From the NCBI GenBank assembly GCA_964510205.1, contig CAZEBW010000010.1, positions 1 through 64,000 of the forward strand: a stretch of DNA of 64,000 nt. Reading direction: 5' to 3'. Position 1 is the first letter of the stretch. Each line of letters begins with the position of its first letter. Positions 28,713 through 37,501 of the stretch are shown here, in pieces. This stretch comes from CAZEBW01 sp964510205 (GTDB lineage Bacteria; Chloroflexota; Anaerolineae; VGOG01). A program made the translations under genes and the position numbers. The notes under the pieces were generated by a model, which had not been told where the DNA came from, searched no databases, and was given only the letters and a program-made list of their open reading frames with translations.

Positions 28713-29804
28713 ATGAACCTACACTGCTCACAATGCAAACGAACCTATCCTCACCACACCCATCAATGGCGCTGCGAGTGCGGCGGCGTCTTCGAGCTGG
28801 AAGGCGCGCCCGACTTCGACCAGGATAAGATTGAGACAGGCGATTGCAGCCTGTGGCGATATCGGGCCATGCTGCCGCTGCCGGACGCACAGAGCATCAT
28901 CTCCCTGGGCGAAGGCTTCACCCCCCTGGTCGAAACCCAGGTCTACGGCGCCAACATCCACTGCAAACTGGAGTTCCTGGCCCCCACGGGGTCTTTCAAA
29001 GATCGGGGCACGGCTGTGCTCATCAATGTGCTGCGGGAGTTGGGAGTGGAGAAAGTGGTGGAGGATTCCTCGGGGAACGCGGGAGCCAGCCTGGCAGCTT
29101 ACGCCGCACGCAGCGGGATAGAGGCCGAGATTTACGTCCCGGCCTACGCCTCACCGGCCAAGCTTCACCAGATCGCCGTCTACGGAGCCAGGCTGATCAA
29201 GGTGGAAGGACCCCGCGAGAGAGCGGCCGAGGCTGTTCAGGAGGCAGCCGCCCAGGGCGCTTACTACGCCAGCCACTACTATAACCCCTTCACGCTGGAG
29301 GGCCTGAAGACCATCGCCTACGAGATTTGGGAGCAAGTGGGCGGTCGCGCTGCCGACAACGTGGTTCTGCCCGTCGGCCACGGCACGCTGCTGCTGGGCG
29401 CCTATCGCGGCTTCCAAGACCTGCTGTCCGCCGGTCTGATCGAGAGGCTGCCCCGCCTGTTCGCCGTCCAGGCCGAGACTTGCGCCCCCCTGTACGAAGC
29501 TCATCAACGCGGGCTGGAGGACGCCTCCCCCATTGAGAAGGACGAGACTGTGGCTGAGGGCATCAGCATCGCCCAGCCAGTGCGAGGCCGCCAGATCTTG
29601 GCCGCAGTGCGGGAGACGGGCGGCGCCGTGCTAGCCGTGAGCGACGAGGAGACGCTGCACGCCCGCGACCAACTGGCCCGCCGGGGGCTTTATGTCGAGC
29701 CAACCTCAGCGGTGGCCATCGCCGCGCTGCGGCAACTCGGCGATCTCATCAAATCTGAGGAGCTCACCATCGTTCCCCTGACGGGGAGCGGACTCAAGGG
29801 TTAA
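28713..29804 (+). CDS. thrC: Threonine synthase
   Basis: Converts O-phosphohomoserine to threonine with PLP. The 363-residue protein opens with a small zinc-ribbon (CSQCK...CECG) and has the PLP-binding Lys in PTGSFKDRG near residue 90, followed by SSGNAGASLAAYA for phosphate and cofactor contacts. The C-terminal LTGSGLKG closes the PLP site. Length and zinc-ribbon fit the short threonine synthase class. A related fold-type II enzyme cannot be fully excluded. It heads a rightward run with fabF and rnc. Confidence 0.88.
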   Translation: MNLHCSQCKRTYPHHTHQWRCECGGVFELEGAPDFDQDKIETGDCSLWRYRAMLPLPDAQSIISLGEGFTPLVETQVYGANIHCKLEFLAPTGSFKDRGTAVLINVLRELGVEKVVEDSSGNAGASLAAYAARSGIEAEIYVPAYASPAKLHQIAVYGARLIKVEGPRERAAEAVQEAAAQGAYYASHYYNPFTLEGLKTIAYEIWEQVGGRAADNVVLPVGHGTLLLGAYRGFQDLLSAGLIERLPRLFAVQAETCAPLYEAHQRGLEDASPIEKDETVAEGISIAQPVRGRQILAAVRETGGAVLAVSDEETLHARDQLARRGLYVEPTSAVAIAALRQLGDLIKSEELTIVPLTGSGLKG

Positions 29805-29845
29805 GGCTTCGTCCAACGTACCAATCAAATAACAAGGAGGTTCAA

Positions 29846-31093
29846 ATGAGCAAAGAGAACAGCCGAGTGGTGATCACGGGCATGGGGACGATCAATCCCC
29901 TGGGTCTGGATGTGGAAAGCACCTGGAGAAACCTGCTGGCAGGCCAATCGGGGGCGGGGCCTGTGACCCATTTCGATCCCTCCCCCTTTTTGACCCAAAT
30001 CGCCTGCGAGGTCAAGGACTTTGACCCCGAAGATCACATGAGTCGCAAGGAGGCGCGGCGACTGGATCGCTACATTCAGTTCGCCATCGCATCCACGGCC
30101 CAGGCGATAGAGCAAGCAGGTCTCACCATTGACAACAGCAATCGGGACGGCGTGGGCGTGATCATCGGTTCTGGCATCGGCGGCCTTATGACCATGGACA
30201 GCGGCTATCATGATTTCTTTGACAAGGGAGCCATGCGGGTTAGTCCATTGACTGGCCCGATGATGATCGCCAACATGGCAGCGGGGCAAATCGCCATCAG
30301 CTTCGGCGCCACAGGGCCCAACTTCTGCATCGTCTCGGCCTGCGCCACGGGCAGCAACGTCCTGGGCGAAGCCTTCGAACTCATCCGTCGGGGCGACGCC
30401 GTGGCCGCCATCGCTGGCGGCAGCGAGGCCCCTTTCGTTCCCTTCGGGATGGCCGCCTTCCACCGCACGGGCGCGCTTTCGCGGCGCAACGACGAGCCCA
30501 AACGCGCCAGCCGTCCCTTCGACGCTCAGCGCGACGGCTTCGTCTTCGGAGAAGGCGCAGGCGTCGTGATCTTAGAGAGTCTGGAGTATGCTCAGAGACG
30601 CGGGGCCAAGCCGCTGGCTGAGATCGTTGGCTACGGGGCTACCTCCGACGCCTATCACATCAGCGCGCCGGCCGAGGATGGCAGGGGCGCCGCCCAATCC
30701 ATGAAGAGGGCGCTGGAAAAAGCGGGCCTGGAGCCAACGGATGTAGACTACATCAACGCCCACGGCACCTCGACGCCTCTCAACGACGTAACCGAGACCA
30801 AAGCCATCAAGACCGTTTTCGGAGAGTACGCCTACCAAGTCCCCATCAGCTCCACCAAGTCCATGACCGGCCACCTCATGGGCGCGGCTGGGGCCCTGGA
30901 GGCCATCGTCTGCGTCAAAACCATCCAAGAAAACATCATCCACCCCACCATCAACTACGAGTATCCCGATCCTGAATGCGATCTGGACTATGTGCCCAAC
31001 GTCCCTCGCCAGGCTGAGGTGGAGGTGGCCCTCTCCAACTCCTTTGGCTTCGGAGGGCACAACGCCACCATCGTGCTCAAGGCATACGAATAG
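29846..31093 (+). CDS. fabF: Beta-ketoacyl-ACP synthase II
   Basis: Condensing enzyme that elongates acyl-ACP with malonyl-ACP in fatty acid synthesis. The 415-residue protein has the nucleophilic Cys in VSACATGSN near residue 165 and the two catalytic His in NAHGTSTPLND and KSMTGHLMGAAGA. AAGGAGG is 7 bases before the ATG. Length and motifs fit FabF better than FabB. No acpP lies directly upstream, the more usual arrangement. Confidence 0.95.
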   Translation: MSKENSRVVITGMGTINPLGLDVESTWRNLLAGQSGAGPVTHFDPSPFLTQIACEVKDFDPEDHMSRKEARRLDRYIQFAIASTAQAIEQAGLTIDNSNRDGVGVIIGSGIGGLMTMDSGYHDFFDKGAMRVSPLTGPMMIANMAAGQIAISFGATGPNFCIVSACATGSNVLGEAFELIRRGDAVAAIAGGSEAPFVPFGMAAFHRTGALSRRNDEPKRASRPFDAQRDGFVFGEGAGVVILESLEYAQRRGAKPLAEIVGYGATSDAYHISAPAEDGRGAAQSMKRALEKAGLEPTDVDYINAHGTSTPLNDVTETKAIKTVFGEYAYQVPISSTKSMTGHLMGAAGALEAIVCVKTIQENIIHPTINYEYPDPECDLDYVPNVPRQAEVEVALSNSFGFGGHNATIVLKAYE

Positions 31094-31132
31094 GCGGAAC
31101 TGCTGACGAAGTCGAAAAACGTGGAGGCATAG

Positions 31133-31178
31133 TGCGTATTGCGTATTGCGTAACGGAACACGGAATACGCAATACGGT
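31133..31178. repeat. Heptamer-type spacer repeat (GCGTATT)
   Basis: GCGTATT is repeated with period 7 and is followed by its inverted form (GGAATACGCAATACGG), so the spacer between fabF and rnc can fold into a hairpin. A related stretch lies near 52155-52180. Confidence 0.55.
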
Positions 31179-31197
31179 CTAATCTGAATGAAATAGC

Positions 31198-31896
31198 ATG
31201 CCTGATTTGTCTCAATTAGAGGAAACACTAGGTATCATTTTCACAGACAAGTCGCTCTTGCAGCGGGCTCTCACCCACCGCTCCTATCTCAACGAGAACC
31301 CCGCCTATCCCCTATCCGACAACGAGCGGCTGGAATTCCTGGGAGATGCGGTGCTCGACTTTCTCACTGCCAAGTACCTCTACAATCGTTTCCCGGAGAT
31401 AGCAGAAGGGGGGCTGACGAGCCTGCGCGCCGCCCTGGTCAAAACAGAGACGTTGGCCCAGTTTGCCAAACAGTGGCGCCTTGGCGAACACCTGCTGCTG
31501 AGCCACGGCGAGGCAGAGAGCGGCGGTCGGAGGCGACAGGCCACCCTCTGCGCCGCCTTCGAGTCGCTGGTGGGAGCGATCCTCCTCGATCAGGGACTCC
31601 AAGCTGCCGAGGACTTCATCTTGAGGTGCATCGAGCCCGAGGTCAGGCACGTCCTCGAAGAGGAACTGCACAAAGATGCCAAGAGCATGCTGCAAGAAGT
31701 GGCGCAGGGCCAACTCCAGACCACGCCCGTCTACCGTACCGTGGCCGAGCGAGGCCCCGACCACGCCAAAGAGTTTACCATTGAGGTGCTTATCGGCGGC
31801 GAGGCCTATGGGCAAGGCGTCGGCCCCAGCAAGCAAACCGCCGAGCAGGCCGCGGCCAAAGCGGCCCTGCAAAGAATCAGACCTTTGGGGCTTTGA
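31198..31896 (+). CDS. rnc: Ribonuclease III
   Basis: Double-stranded RNA endonuclease that matures rRNA and regulates mRNA. The 232-residue protein has the RNase III signature NERLEFLGDAVLDF near residue 42, which carries the metal-binding acidic residues, and a second acidic site in FESLVGAILLD. A C-terminal dsRNA-binding domain follows (about 155-228, ending in KQTAEQAAAKAAL). It follows fabF and is followed by the accessory insert before smc; rnc-smc adjacency is common in bacteria. Confidence 0.95.
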   Translation: MPDLSQLEETLGIIFTDKSLLQRALTHRSYLNENPAYPLSDNERLEFLGDAVLDFLTAKYLYNRFPEIAEGGLTSLRAALVKTETLAQFAKQWRLGEHLLLSHGEAESGGRRRQATLCAAFESLVGAILLDQGLQAAEDFILRCIEPEVRHVLEEELHKDAKSMLQEVAQGQLQTTPVYRTVAERGPDHAKEFTIEVLIGGEAYGQGVGPSKQTAEQAAAKAALQRIRPLGL

Positions 31897-31915
31897 AAAC
31901 CCTAAAGATCTCCTT

Positions 31916-31944
31916 TTGACACCAATTCCAATTAACTGTATACT
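31916..31944 (+). promoter_or_regulatory. Promoter, first copy (duplicated smc promoter)
   Basis: TTGACA (31916-31921) and TATACT (31939-31944) with a 17-bp spacer. The spacer CCAATTCCAATTAACTG and flanks closely match the smc promoter at 33594-33622. From 31945 to 32090 I see no gene. Confidence 0.75.
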
Positions 31945-32104
31945 ATACCCTGAGTTGAAACGAGCTTGCCTAACCCAAACATCTGTGTGAAAATACTAGC
32001 TGACTATTTGGCGAAATCGGATAGGTGCGTTCAAAATGAATTAGACGGCCGTGCTCTTGCGTGCCCTGAGGCTGGCATTTTAATTATACTAAGGAGATAG
32101 ATAA

Positions 32105-32413
32105 GTGAAGAAATTAGCTAAACTTATTTCAGGTTCAGTGCTCGTGTTAGCGGTTCTTTGTCTTGTAGTAGGAATCTTTACTGGCTCTGATGAGGATTCA
32201 GGGTCAGTTCCTCCGACGTTTACGCCCTGGCCTACAACTGCTTCTACACCTAAACTTCATACTACCCACACCGCAATCTTTGAAGGACAGACACCTGGCG
32301 AGGCGTTGACGGAATGGAAGGAGAGTTTTCCTGAAAGGACTGTAATCGAGTTTAGTGTTGGGGTGGATGCTAATGGTACTCCTGTTGAGCTGGAGATTAA
32401 GTATACGAAGTAA
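32105..32413 (+). CDS. Small secreted or membrane-anchored protein
   Basis: A 102-residue protein with an N-terminal hydrophobic segment (residues 10-27, VLVLAVLCLVVGIF), then a Thr/Pro-rich linker and a short soluble domain ending VGVDANGTPVELEIKYTK. AAGGAG is 8 bases before the GTG start. No lipobox Cys is at the right place, so it is probably an anchored exported protein. Family not recognised. Its codon use is more AT-rich than that of rnc and smc, consistent with foreign origin. From 32414 to 32604 nothing convincing is seen. Confidence 0.55.
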   Translation: MKKLAKLISGSVLVLAVLCLVVGIFTGSDEDSGSVPPTFTPWPTTASTPKLHTTHTAIFEGQTPGEALTEWKESFPERTVIEFSVGVDANGTPVELEIKYTK

Positions 32414-32604
32414 GATGGCAATTTGAATGGGAGATGTCTCAAAGATGCCTCGAGAAGCTTGAAGCTGAACACAATAAGCTTGAGCGATTCATCGGTTTGG
32501 ATGCCCGAATATCTGCCTGGAGTAAGCGTGTGGAGGAGGGCTTCCCGCCCCGATGCCTGAAGTCACGGCTACTACCTAGAGAAGTTAAATAAGGAAAATA
32601 AGCA

Positions 32605-33345
32605 ATGCCTATAGGATTTCGTGAAGATGAGTGGGATGCGTCGGTATATAGAACAGTGTTAATGTGTTCAAATTGTGGGTTGCTCATGGATCTTCAGGAT
32701 GACCCGGTTCCAGAGATATGCACCTTTTACCCTCTACGTTCTCCAGAGGGAGATATCATAGAAGAGAAAGTCAGGTACTGTTGCCCTAGGTGTGGTGTTT
32801 ACTTGGATGAGGTCGAGCCGAGGTATGTGACGATATGGCCTAAAATCCCTGGCGTCGTGGAGGCATTGAAAAAGGGCGAATGCCAGACGATTGAGTTCAA
32901 AGGTTGGAGAGATGAAATTCAGAAAAAACTTCCAAAGCCCCTTAAGAAGCAATTGACAAAGAGCATTGCAGCTTTTGCATCAAGTAATATTGGGATAATC
33001 TACCTTGGAATAGAGAATGATGGAACTGTAACTGGTATTGACACTAGCGTATCCAAAGACGACTTCGGGCTAACGATTGCTAACTTTGCTAGAGACAGAG
33101 TTAAGCCATCTTTAAGTGGGGTTGAAGTCGAATTTCTACCGCATGTCGTGGAAGGTAAGGAAAAGACAGTTATCGCGATATTAGTGCCCAAGGGCTTTGA
33201 GCCAATCTATCGTACAAAAGCGGGCACTCCTTATCTGCGAGATGGTAGGCGAAATCGCCCCGCTGAGCCCCACGAAGTTGAAAAGGCCCGCAGGGACTAC
33301 CTCAAGCGAGTCAAACAGCACACCAGCCATTCAGCAAGAACCTAA
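32605..33345 (+). CDS. Zinc-finger protein with Schlafen AlbA_2 domain
   Basis: The N-terminal part has two CxxC pairs (CSNCG near residue 22, CCPRCG near 60) that suggest a zinc ribbon. Residues about 90-215 match the AlbA_2 (Schlafen-type) domain, with ECQTIEFKG, AFASSNIGIIYLGIENDG and YLRDGRRNRPAEPHEV. AlbA_2 proteins bind nucleic acids or nucleotides and occur in many mobile-element and defence contexts. The gene is AT-rich relative to its neighbours and lies in a small insert between duplicated promoters. The function is unknown. Confidence 0.75.
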   Translation: MPIGFREDEWDASVYRTVLMCSNCGLLMDLQDDPVPEICTFYPLRSPEGDIIEEKVRYCCPRCGVYLDEVEPRYVTIWPKIPGVVEALKKGECQTIEFKGWRDEIQKKLPKPLKKQLTKSIAAFASSNIGIIYLGIENDGTVTGIDTSVSKDDFGLTIANFARDRVKPSLSGVEVEFLPHVVEGKEKTVIAILVPKGFEPIYRTKAGTPYLRDGRRNRPAEPHEVEKARRDYLKRVKQHTSHSART

Positions 33346-33366
33346 CAGCTTGCGAGGAAAATCACA

Positions 33367-33597
33367 TTGTTCCTAGCTTCCATCATGCTGTTGACTGCTT
33401 GTCAGCCTAAATCTACACCGGAGATCGTCGAGGTCACTGTACCCGTTGAGGAGACGGTGCTTGTGACCCAGCCGCCTAAGGTGATCAAGGAGACAGTACT
33501 CATAACTCATAAACATATCTCGCTGGTGGCTCCCCGCCGGTCTGAGCAGGCCCTGGCAGGGAGTTTTTTGCTTTGGCCGAACATAGTCTCTAGTTGA
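33367..33597 (+). pseudogene. Truncated lipoprotein gene
   Basis: The frame begins with a lipoprotein signal (MFLASIMLLTAC, lipobox LLTAC) and the Val/Glu/Thr/Pro linker seen in this organism's binding proteins (EIVEVTVPVEETVLVTQPPK). It then runs out with no globular domain and through a terminator. It looks like the 5' end of a lipoprotein gene that lost its body. A TTG start with GAGGAAAA upstream is used. Confidence 0.55.
33530..33569 (+). terminator. Intrinsic terminator before smc
   Basis: CTCCCCGCC (33530-33538) pairs with GGCAGGGAG (33555-33563) with one mismatch and is followed by TTTTTT (33564-33569). It ends transcripts of the accessory insert. Confidence 0.75.
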
Positions 33598-33622
33598 CAC
33601 GAATTCCAATAAGCTGTACAAT
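33594..33622 (+). promoter_or_regulatory. smc promoter (second copy of the duplicated promoter)
   Basis: TTGACA (33594-33599) and TACAAT (33617-33622) with a 17-bp spacer, CGAATTCCAATAAGCTG. The copy at 31916-31944 has nearly the same spacer. The smc start lies about 97 bases downstream. Confidence 0.8.
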
Positions 33623-33719
33623 ATACCATGAATTAGGTTGAACTAGGGAGAAACGCTCCTCTCCTATTTTGGTATCGTGACGACAAAGCTACGTATAGCT
33701 AGGCACAGGGAGACTGAGA

Positions 33720-36700
33720 TTGCGCCTGACGCGTCTGGAATTACAGGGATATAAAACTTTCGCCGCCAAGACCGAGTTCGTGTTCGAGGACGGCGTCACG
33801 GCCATCGTGGGGCCAAATGGCAGCGGCAAGTCGAACATCGCCGACGCCGTACGCTGGGTGCTGGGCGAGCGGAGCTACAGCCTGCTCAGGGCCAAGCGCA
33901 CCTCGGACATGATCTTCTGGGGCAGCGAGACGCGCAACCGCCAGGGCATGGCTCAGGCCTCCATCACCCTGGACAACAGCGATGGCGGACTGCCCACGGA
34001 ATACAGCGAAGTGACCATCAGCCGCCGCGCCTACCGCTCAGGCGAGAACGAATACCTGTTGAACGACAATCGAGTCCGCCTGAAGGACATCACCGAGCTT
34101 TTGGCCAAGGGCGGCCTGGGCCAGCAAACCTACAACGTGATCGGCCAGGGGCTGGTGGACAGCGTCCTGTCACTGGGGTCCAGCGAGCGACGCGCCATCT
34201 TCGAGGACGCAGCCGGCATCAGCATCCACCAGAGCAAGCGCACCGATGCCATCAACAAGCTGAATCAAACCAGGGACAACATCCTGCGGGTGAACGACCT
34301 CATCAACGAGATCGCCCCCCGACTCAGTCGGCTGGAGAAGCAAGCCCAACGGGCGCAGCAGCACGGAGCACAGTCCCAACAACTGGAGCACCTCCTCATC
34401 ACCTGGTACGATTACCGTTGGCGAAAGGCCCAGGCGGCCCTTCACCAGGCCCAGGCCGCGGCCACGGAGCGCCAGGAGCTGTTGCAAAAACGCGAAGCGG
34501 AACTGGAGGCACTAGAGCTGCGGAAAACCGAATTGAGAGCTCAGCAGGGGCGATTGCGTCAGAAGCTCAGCGACTTGCATGTGATGGAAAGCGACCTGCA
34601 AGCCCAATCGGAGGACGCGAAGCGCGAACTGGCCGTGAGCGAGGAACGGCTGCGGCTCCTCAATCAACAGAGCGAGGACATCGCGCAAGAAATCGCATCG
34701 CTGGAAGCCAACCGAGCAGCCCAACTGGAGAGGGTGGCAGAGGCTCAGGAGGAGCTGAGCCGGGCCGAGACTCAACTCCAGCAGAGAATGGCTCATTTGC
34801 CAGAGGCCCAGGAGCAATTGGAGGCCCGTAAGAGGGAACGACAAACCGCCCTGGAGGAACTGACCGAAGCCCAAGACCTGGCCTTCCAGTTGGCCACGGA
34901 GGCGGCTGACCGGCACAACCGCCTGGTCCAGCTCTCCGAACGGCGGGAGGAACTGAACGAGGAGGCGGAAGCGCACCGCCGCACTCTGGCCGAGCATGAA
35001 GCCAAGATGACGGCCCTGCAAGAGCAGATCGAGGCTCTGAGAGGCGAACTAGAGGCTATCCGATCTGAAGTCGATTCGGCGACACTTGAAAAACAGGAGA
35101 TAGAGCAAGAGAGCGAGGCATCGCGCAAGCGCCAGGTTCAGTTGCAGGCCGCCCTGGCCAAGAGCGAGCAGGAGGAAACTCGACTGCAGGCCCGCTACGA
35201 TCTGCTGGAGAGGATGAGGCAGGAGGAATCGGGCTACTACGCTGGCACGGACGCCGTGCTCCAGGCAAGCGGGGACGGACGGCTGGGCGGCGTCGTTGGC
35301 CCCGTGGCGCGATTGATGCACGCGCCCGCCGAACTGGATACGGCCATCGAAGCGGTCTTGGGCCCGCACCTGCACGACGTGGTGGTGGAAACCCTGGCCG
35401 ACGCTAGGACCGCCATCCATTTCCTGAAGCAGAGCAGAGGGGGACGAGCCACCTTCCTGCCGTTGGACAGAATCAGCGCATCTACAGAGGAACTGCCGAA
35501 TCTCGGCCCATCCATCACCGGAGTTGAGGGCGTGATCGGCCCAGCCGTTGATTTGGTGAAATTCGAGCCGAGATTAGCTGCAGTGGGACGCTACCTGCTG
35601 AGACAAACCATCGTCGTCCGCGATTTCGAGACCGCCCTGCACCTGCTGGATCGCTTCAGTTCGATCAACATCGTGACCCTGACCGGCGAGGTCATCGGCG
35701 CCGATGGGGCCATCACCGGCGGGCCGGCGAGGGGGCGAGGCAGAGGGATGCTGGCCCGCGAGCGAGAATGGCGCGAGCTGCCCCAGCATCTAGCCGAAGC
35801 TCGGAAGCGCCGCTCCGAGGCGGAGAAAAAATGTCAGGCCGAGGAAGCCAACCAACGCCGTCTGGCGGAGAAGCTGGCCAGCTTGCAGAAGAAGGAAGAG
35901 GAGATCAAAGCGAGAGAGAGCGCCAAGCTGAAGGAGCTGGCCACTCAAGAGCGACAGATCGAGCTCCTGGAGCAGGAGATGAGGTGGCGGCGAGCCATAG
36001 AGGATCAACTGAAGAGCGAGACGAGCGCGCTGGACGAGAAAGAAACGCTGCTCACCGAGGAACTGGAAGATCTGAAAGAGAAAGAAGCAAAAACTCGAGA
36101 CCGTATCCTGGCCTCCAAAGCGCAGCTAGACACCCTGAGTGTCGAAGAGCCTGAGTCGAGGCTGGCCGAATTGAAAACCGCCATAGCCGTGGCTGAGCAG
36201 AGCTGTGAGAAGCAGAGAACGGTCTGGCAAAACTTGCAGGCCAGTCTGACCCAATTGGATGAGCAACTATCCGCCAAGAAAGAGAAACAGGAACAACTGA
36301 CGGCGGAAAGCCAGAATCTGGGCGCCCGCATCGAAGAGCTGCGGCTTGGCTCCAGAGAACTGAGGCATCAAGTCGAGGCGGTGGCCCAGGTCGTCGAGCC
36401 AAGTGAGACAGAGCTGGCCGCTTTGGAGAGCGAGCGAGTTGATCTGGAAAAGGCAGAGGCCCAGCTTCGGCGTTCGCTCCATGAGCACGAAAGCCTGGAG
36501 GGTCAGGCCGAGCTGAAGGTAGAGCGGCGCAAAGACGAGCTGACGAACCTACTGCAGCAGATCGAGAATGACTTGGGCTCTTCGCTGGAGATGGAAACCG
36601 ACGACATTGTGGCCAGGTTCTCGGTAGACCACACCGAGCCGCTCCCCCCCGCCGAAGAGCCGCCGGACGGGCTGGAAGAGAAAATCAGAAAGCTGAGGGC

Positions 36701-37325
36701 GCAAATCAAGCATCTGGGCCCAATCAATCCCAACGCGCCTGCCGAATACGAGGAGGTTCTGGAGCGCTATAGATTCCTCACCTCTCAGGCCGAGGATTTG
36801 CAGGAAGCGGCGGCAGATCTCCAGCAGGTCATCGCCGAGCTAGACGAACTGATGAAACGAGATTTCAAAGAGACCTTTGAAGCTGTGCGCAAGGAGTTCA
36901 AAGAATACTTCGTGTCGCTGTTCGGCGGAGGTGAGGCCGAGCTGGTCCTCACGGAGCCCAACGACTTGATGGAGACGGGAGTTGACATTGCAGCCCGACC
37001 GCCGGGGCGACGGAGGCAAAGCCTGGCCATGCTGTCCGGAGGGGAGAGGGCCCTGACGGCGGTGGCCCTGATCTTCGCCATCCTGAAAATCAGCCCCACG
37101 CCCTTCTGCTTCCTGGACGAAGTAGATGCTACGCTGGACGAAAGCAACGTTGGCCGCTTTCGGGACGCGCTAAGAGAGCTATCAAAGCGCACCCAATTTA
37201 TCGTCATCACCCACAACCGGGGCACCGTCGAGGCCGCGGATACCATTTACGGCATATCCATGGGCGAGGACAGCATCTCCAGGGTCATCTCCCTGAAGTT
37301 GGGCGAAGAAAGCACGTGGACATAG
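33720..37325 (+). CDS. smc: Chromosome segregation ATPase SMC
   Basis: SMC condenses and segregates chromosomes with ScpA and ScpB. The 1201-residue protein has the N-terminal ATPase half with Walker A GPNGSGKSNIADAVRW near residue 32. A long coiled coil (about 170-505) leads to the hinge (about 510-660, GGVVGPVARLMHAPAELDTA), and the returning coiled coil runs to about 1030. The C-terminal half carries the signature LSGGERALTAVAL and Walker B CFLDEVDATLD near 1130. The start is a TTG with AGGGAGA upstream. No scpA or scpB follows. Confidence 0.96.
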   Translation: MRLTRLELQGYKTFAAKTEFVFEDGVTAIVGPNGSGKSNIADAVRWVLGERSYSLLRAKRTSDMIFWGSETRNRQGMAQASITLDNSDGGLPTEYSEVTISRRAYRSGENEYLLNDNRVRLKDITELLAKGGLGQQTYNVIGQGLVDSVLSLGSSERRAIFEDAAGISIHQSKRTDAINKLNQTRDNILRVNDLINEIAPRLSRLEKQAQRAQQHGAQSQQLEHLLITWYDYRWRKAQAALHQAQAAATERQELLQKREAELEALELRKTELRAQQGRLRQKLSDLHVMESDLQAQSEDAKRELAVSEERLRLLNQQSEDIAQEIASLEANRAAQLERVAEAQEELSRAETQLQQRMAHLPEAQEQLEARKRERQTALEELTEAQDLAFQLATEAADRHNRLVQLSERREELNEEAEAHRRTLAEHEAKMTALQEQIEALRGELEAIRSEVDSATLEKQEIEQESEASRKRQVQLQAALAKSEQEETRLQARYDLLERMRQEESGYYAGTDAVLQASGDGRLGGVVGPVARLMHAPAELDTAIEAVLGPHLHDVVVETLADARTAIHFLKQSRGGRATFLPLDRISASTEELPNLGPSITGVEGVIGPAVDLVKFEPRLAAVGRYLLRQTIVVRDFETALHLLDRFSSINIVTLTGEVIGADGAITGGPARGRGRGMLAREREWRELPQHLAEARKRRSEAEKKCQAEEANQRRLAEKLASLQKKEEEIKARESAKLKELATQERQIELLEQEMRWRRAIEDQLKSETSALDEKETLLTEELEDLKEKEAKTRDRILASKAQLDTLSVEEPESRLAELKTAIAVAEQSCEKQRTVWQNLQASLTQLDEQLSAKKEKQEQLTAESQNLGARIEELRLGSRELRHQVEAVAQVVEPSETELAALESERVDLEKAEAQLRRSLHEHESLEGQAELKVERRKDELTNLLQQIENDLGSSLEMETDDIVARFSVDHTEPLPPAEEPPDGLEEKIRKLRAQIKHLGPINPNAPAEYEEVLERYRFLTSQAEDLQEAAADLQQVIAELDELMKRDFKETFEAVRKEFKEYFVSLFGGGEAELVLTEPNDLMETGVDIAARPPGRRRQSLAMLSGGERALTAVALIFAILKISPTPFCFLDEVDATLDESNVGRFRDALRELSKRTQFIVITHNRGTVEAADTIYGISMGEDSISRVISLKLGEESTWT

Positions 37326-37350
37326 CCCCCAACGACGCCAGAAACCAAAG

Positions 37351-37451
37351 GGGGGCGTTTCATCTCAGTTGTAGGACGGATTGGTAATCCGTCAATTCGT
37401 CGGAATACCATTCCGACCAACAACACCAGCCAACTCGTTTGAAACACACCC
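37351..37451. mobile_element. 101-bp MITE-like element, copy 1
   Basis: The element is 101 bp, and its ends GGGGGCGTTTCATC and TTTGAAACACACCC form imperfect terminal inverted repeats. Flanks AAACCAAAG (37342-37350) and AAATCAAAG (37452-37460) make a 9-bp target duplication with one difference. Inside are two hairpins, GACGGATT-GGT-AATCCGTC and GTCGGAAT-ACC-ATTCCGAC. It has no ORF and is non-autonomous. Other copies lie at 50267 and 61647. Confidence 0.88.
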
Positions 37452-37456
37452 AAATC

Positions 37457-37496
37457 AAAGAGCCGCCTGGCTTGCACCAGGCGGCTCTTTAGTTTT
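37457..37496. terminator. Bidirectional terminator between smc and the redox operon
   Basis: AAAGAGCCGCCTGG (37457-37470) and CCAGGCGGCTCTTT (37477-37490) form a perfect 14-bp stem with a 6-base loop, followed by AGTTTT on the plus strand. It serves both smc and the leftward fumarate-reductase-like gene that ends at 37502. Confidence 0.88.
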
Positions 37497-37501
37497 CAGC
37501 C

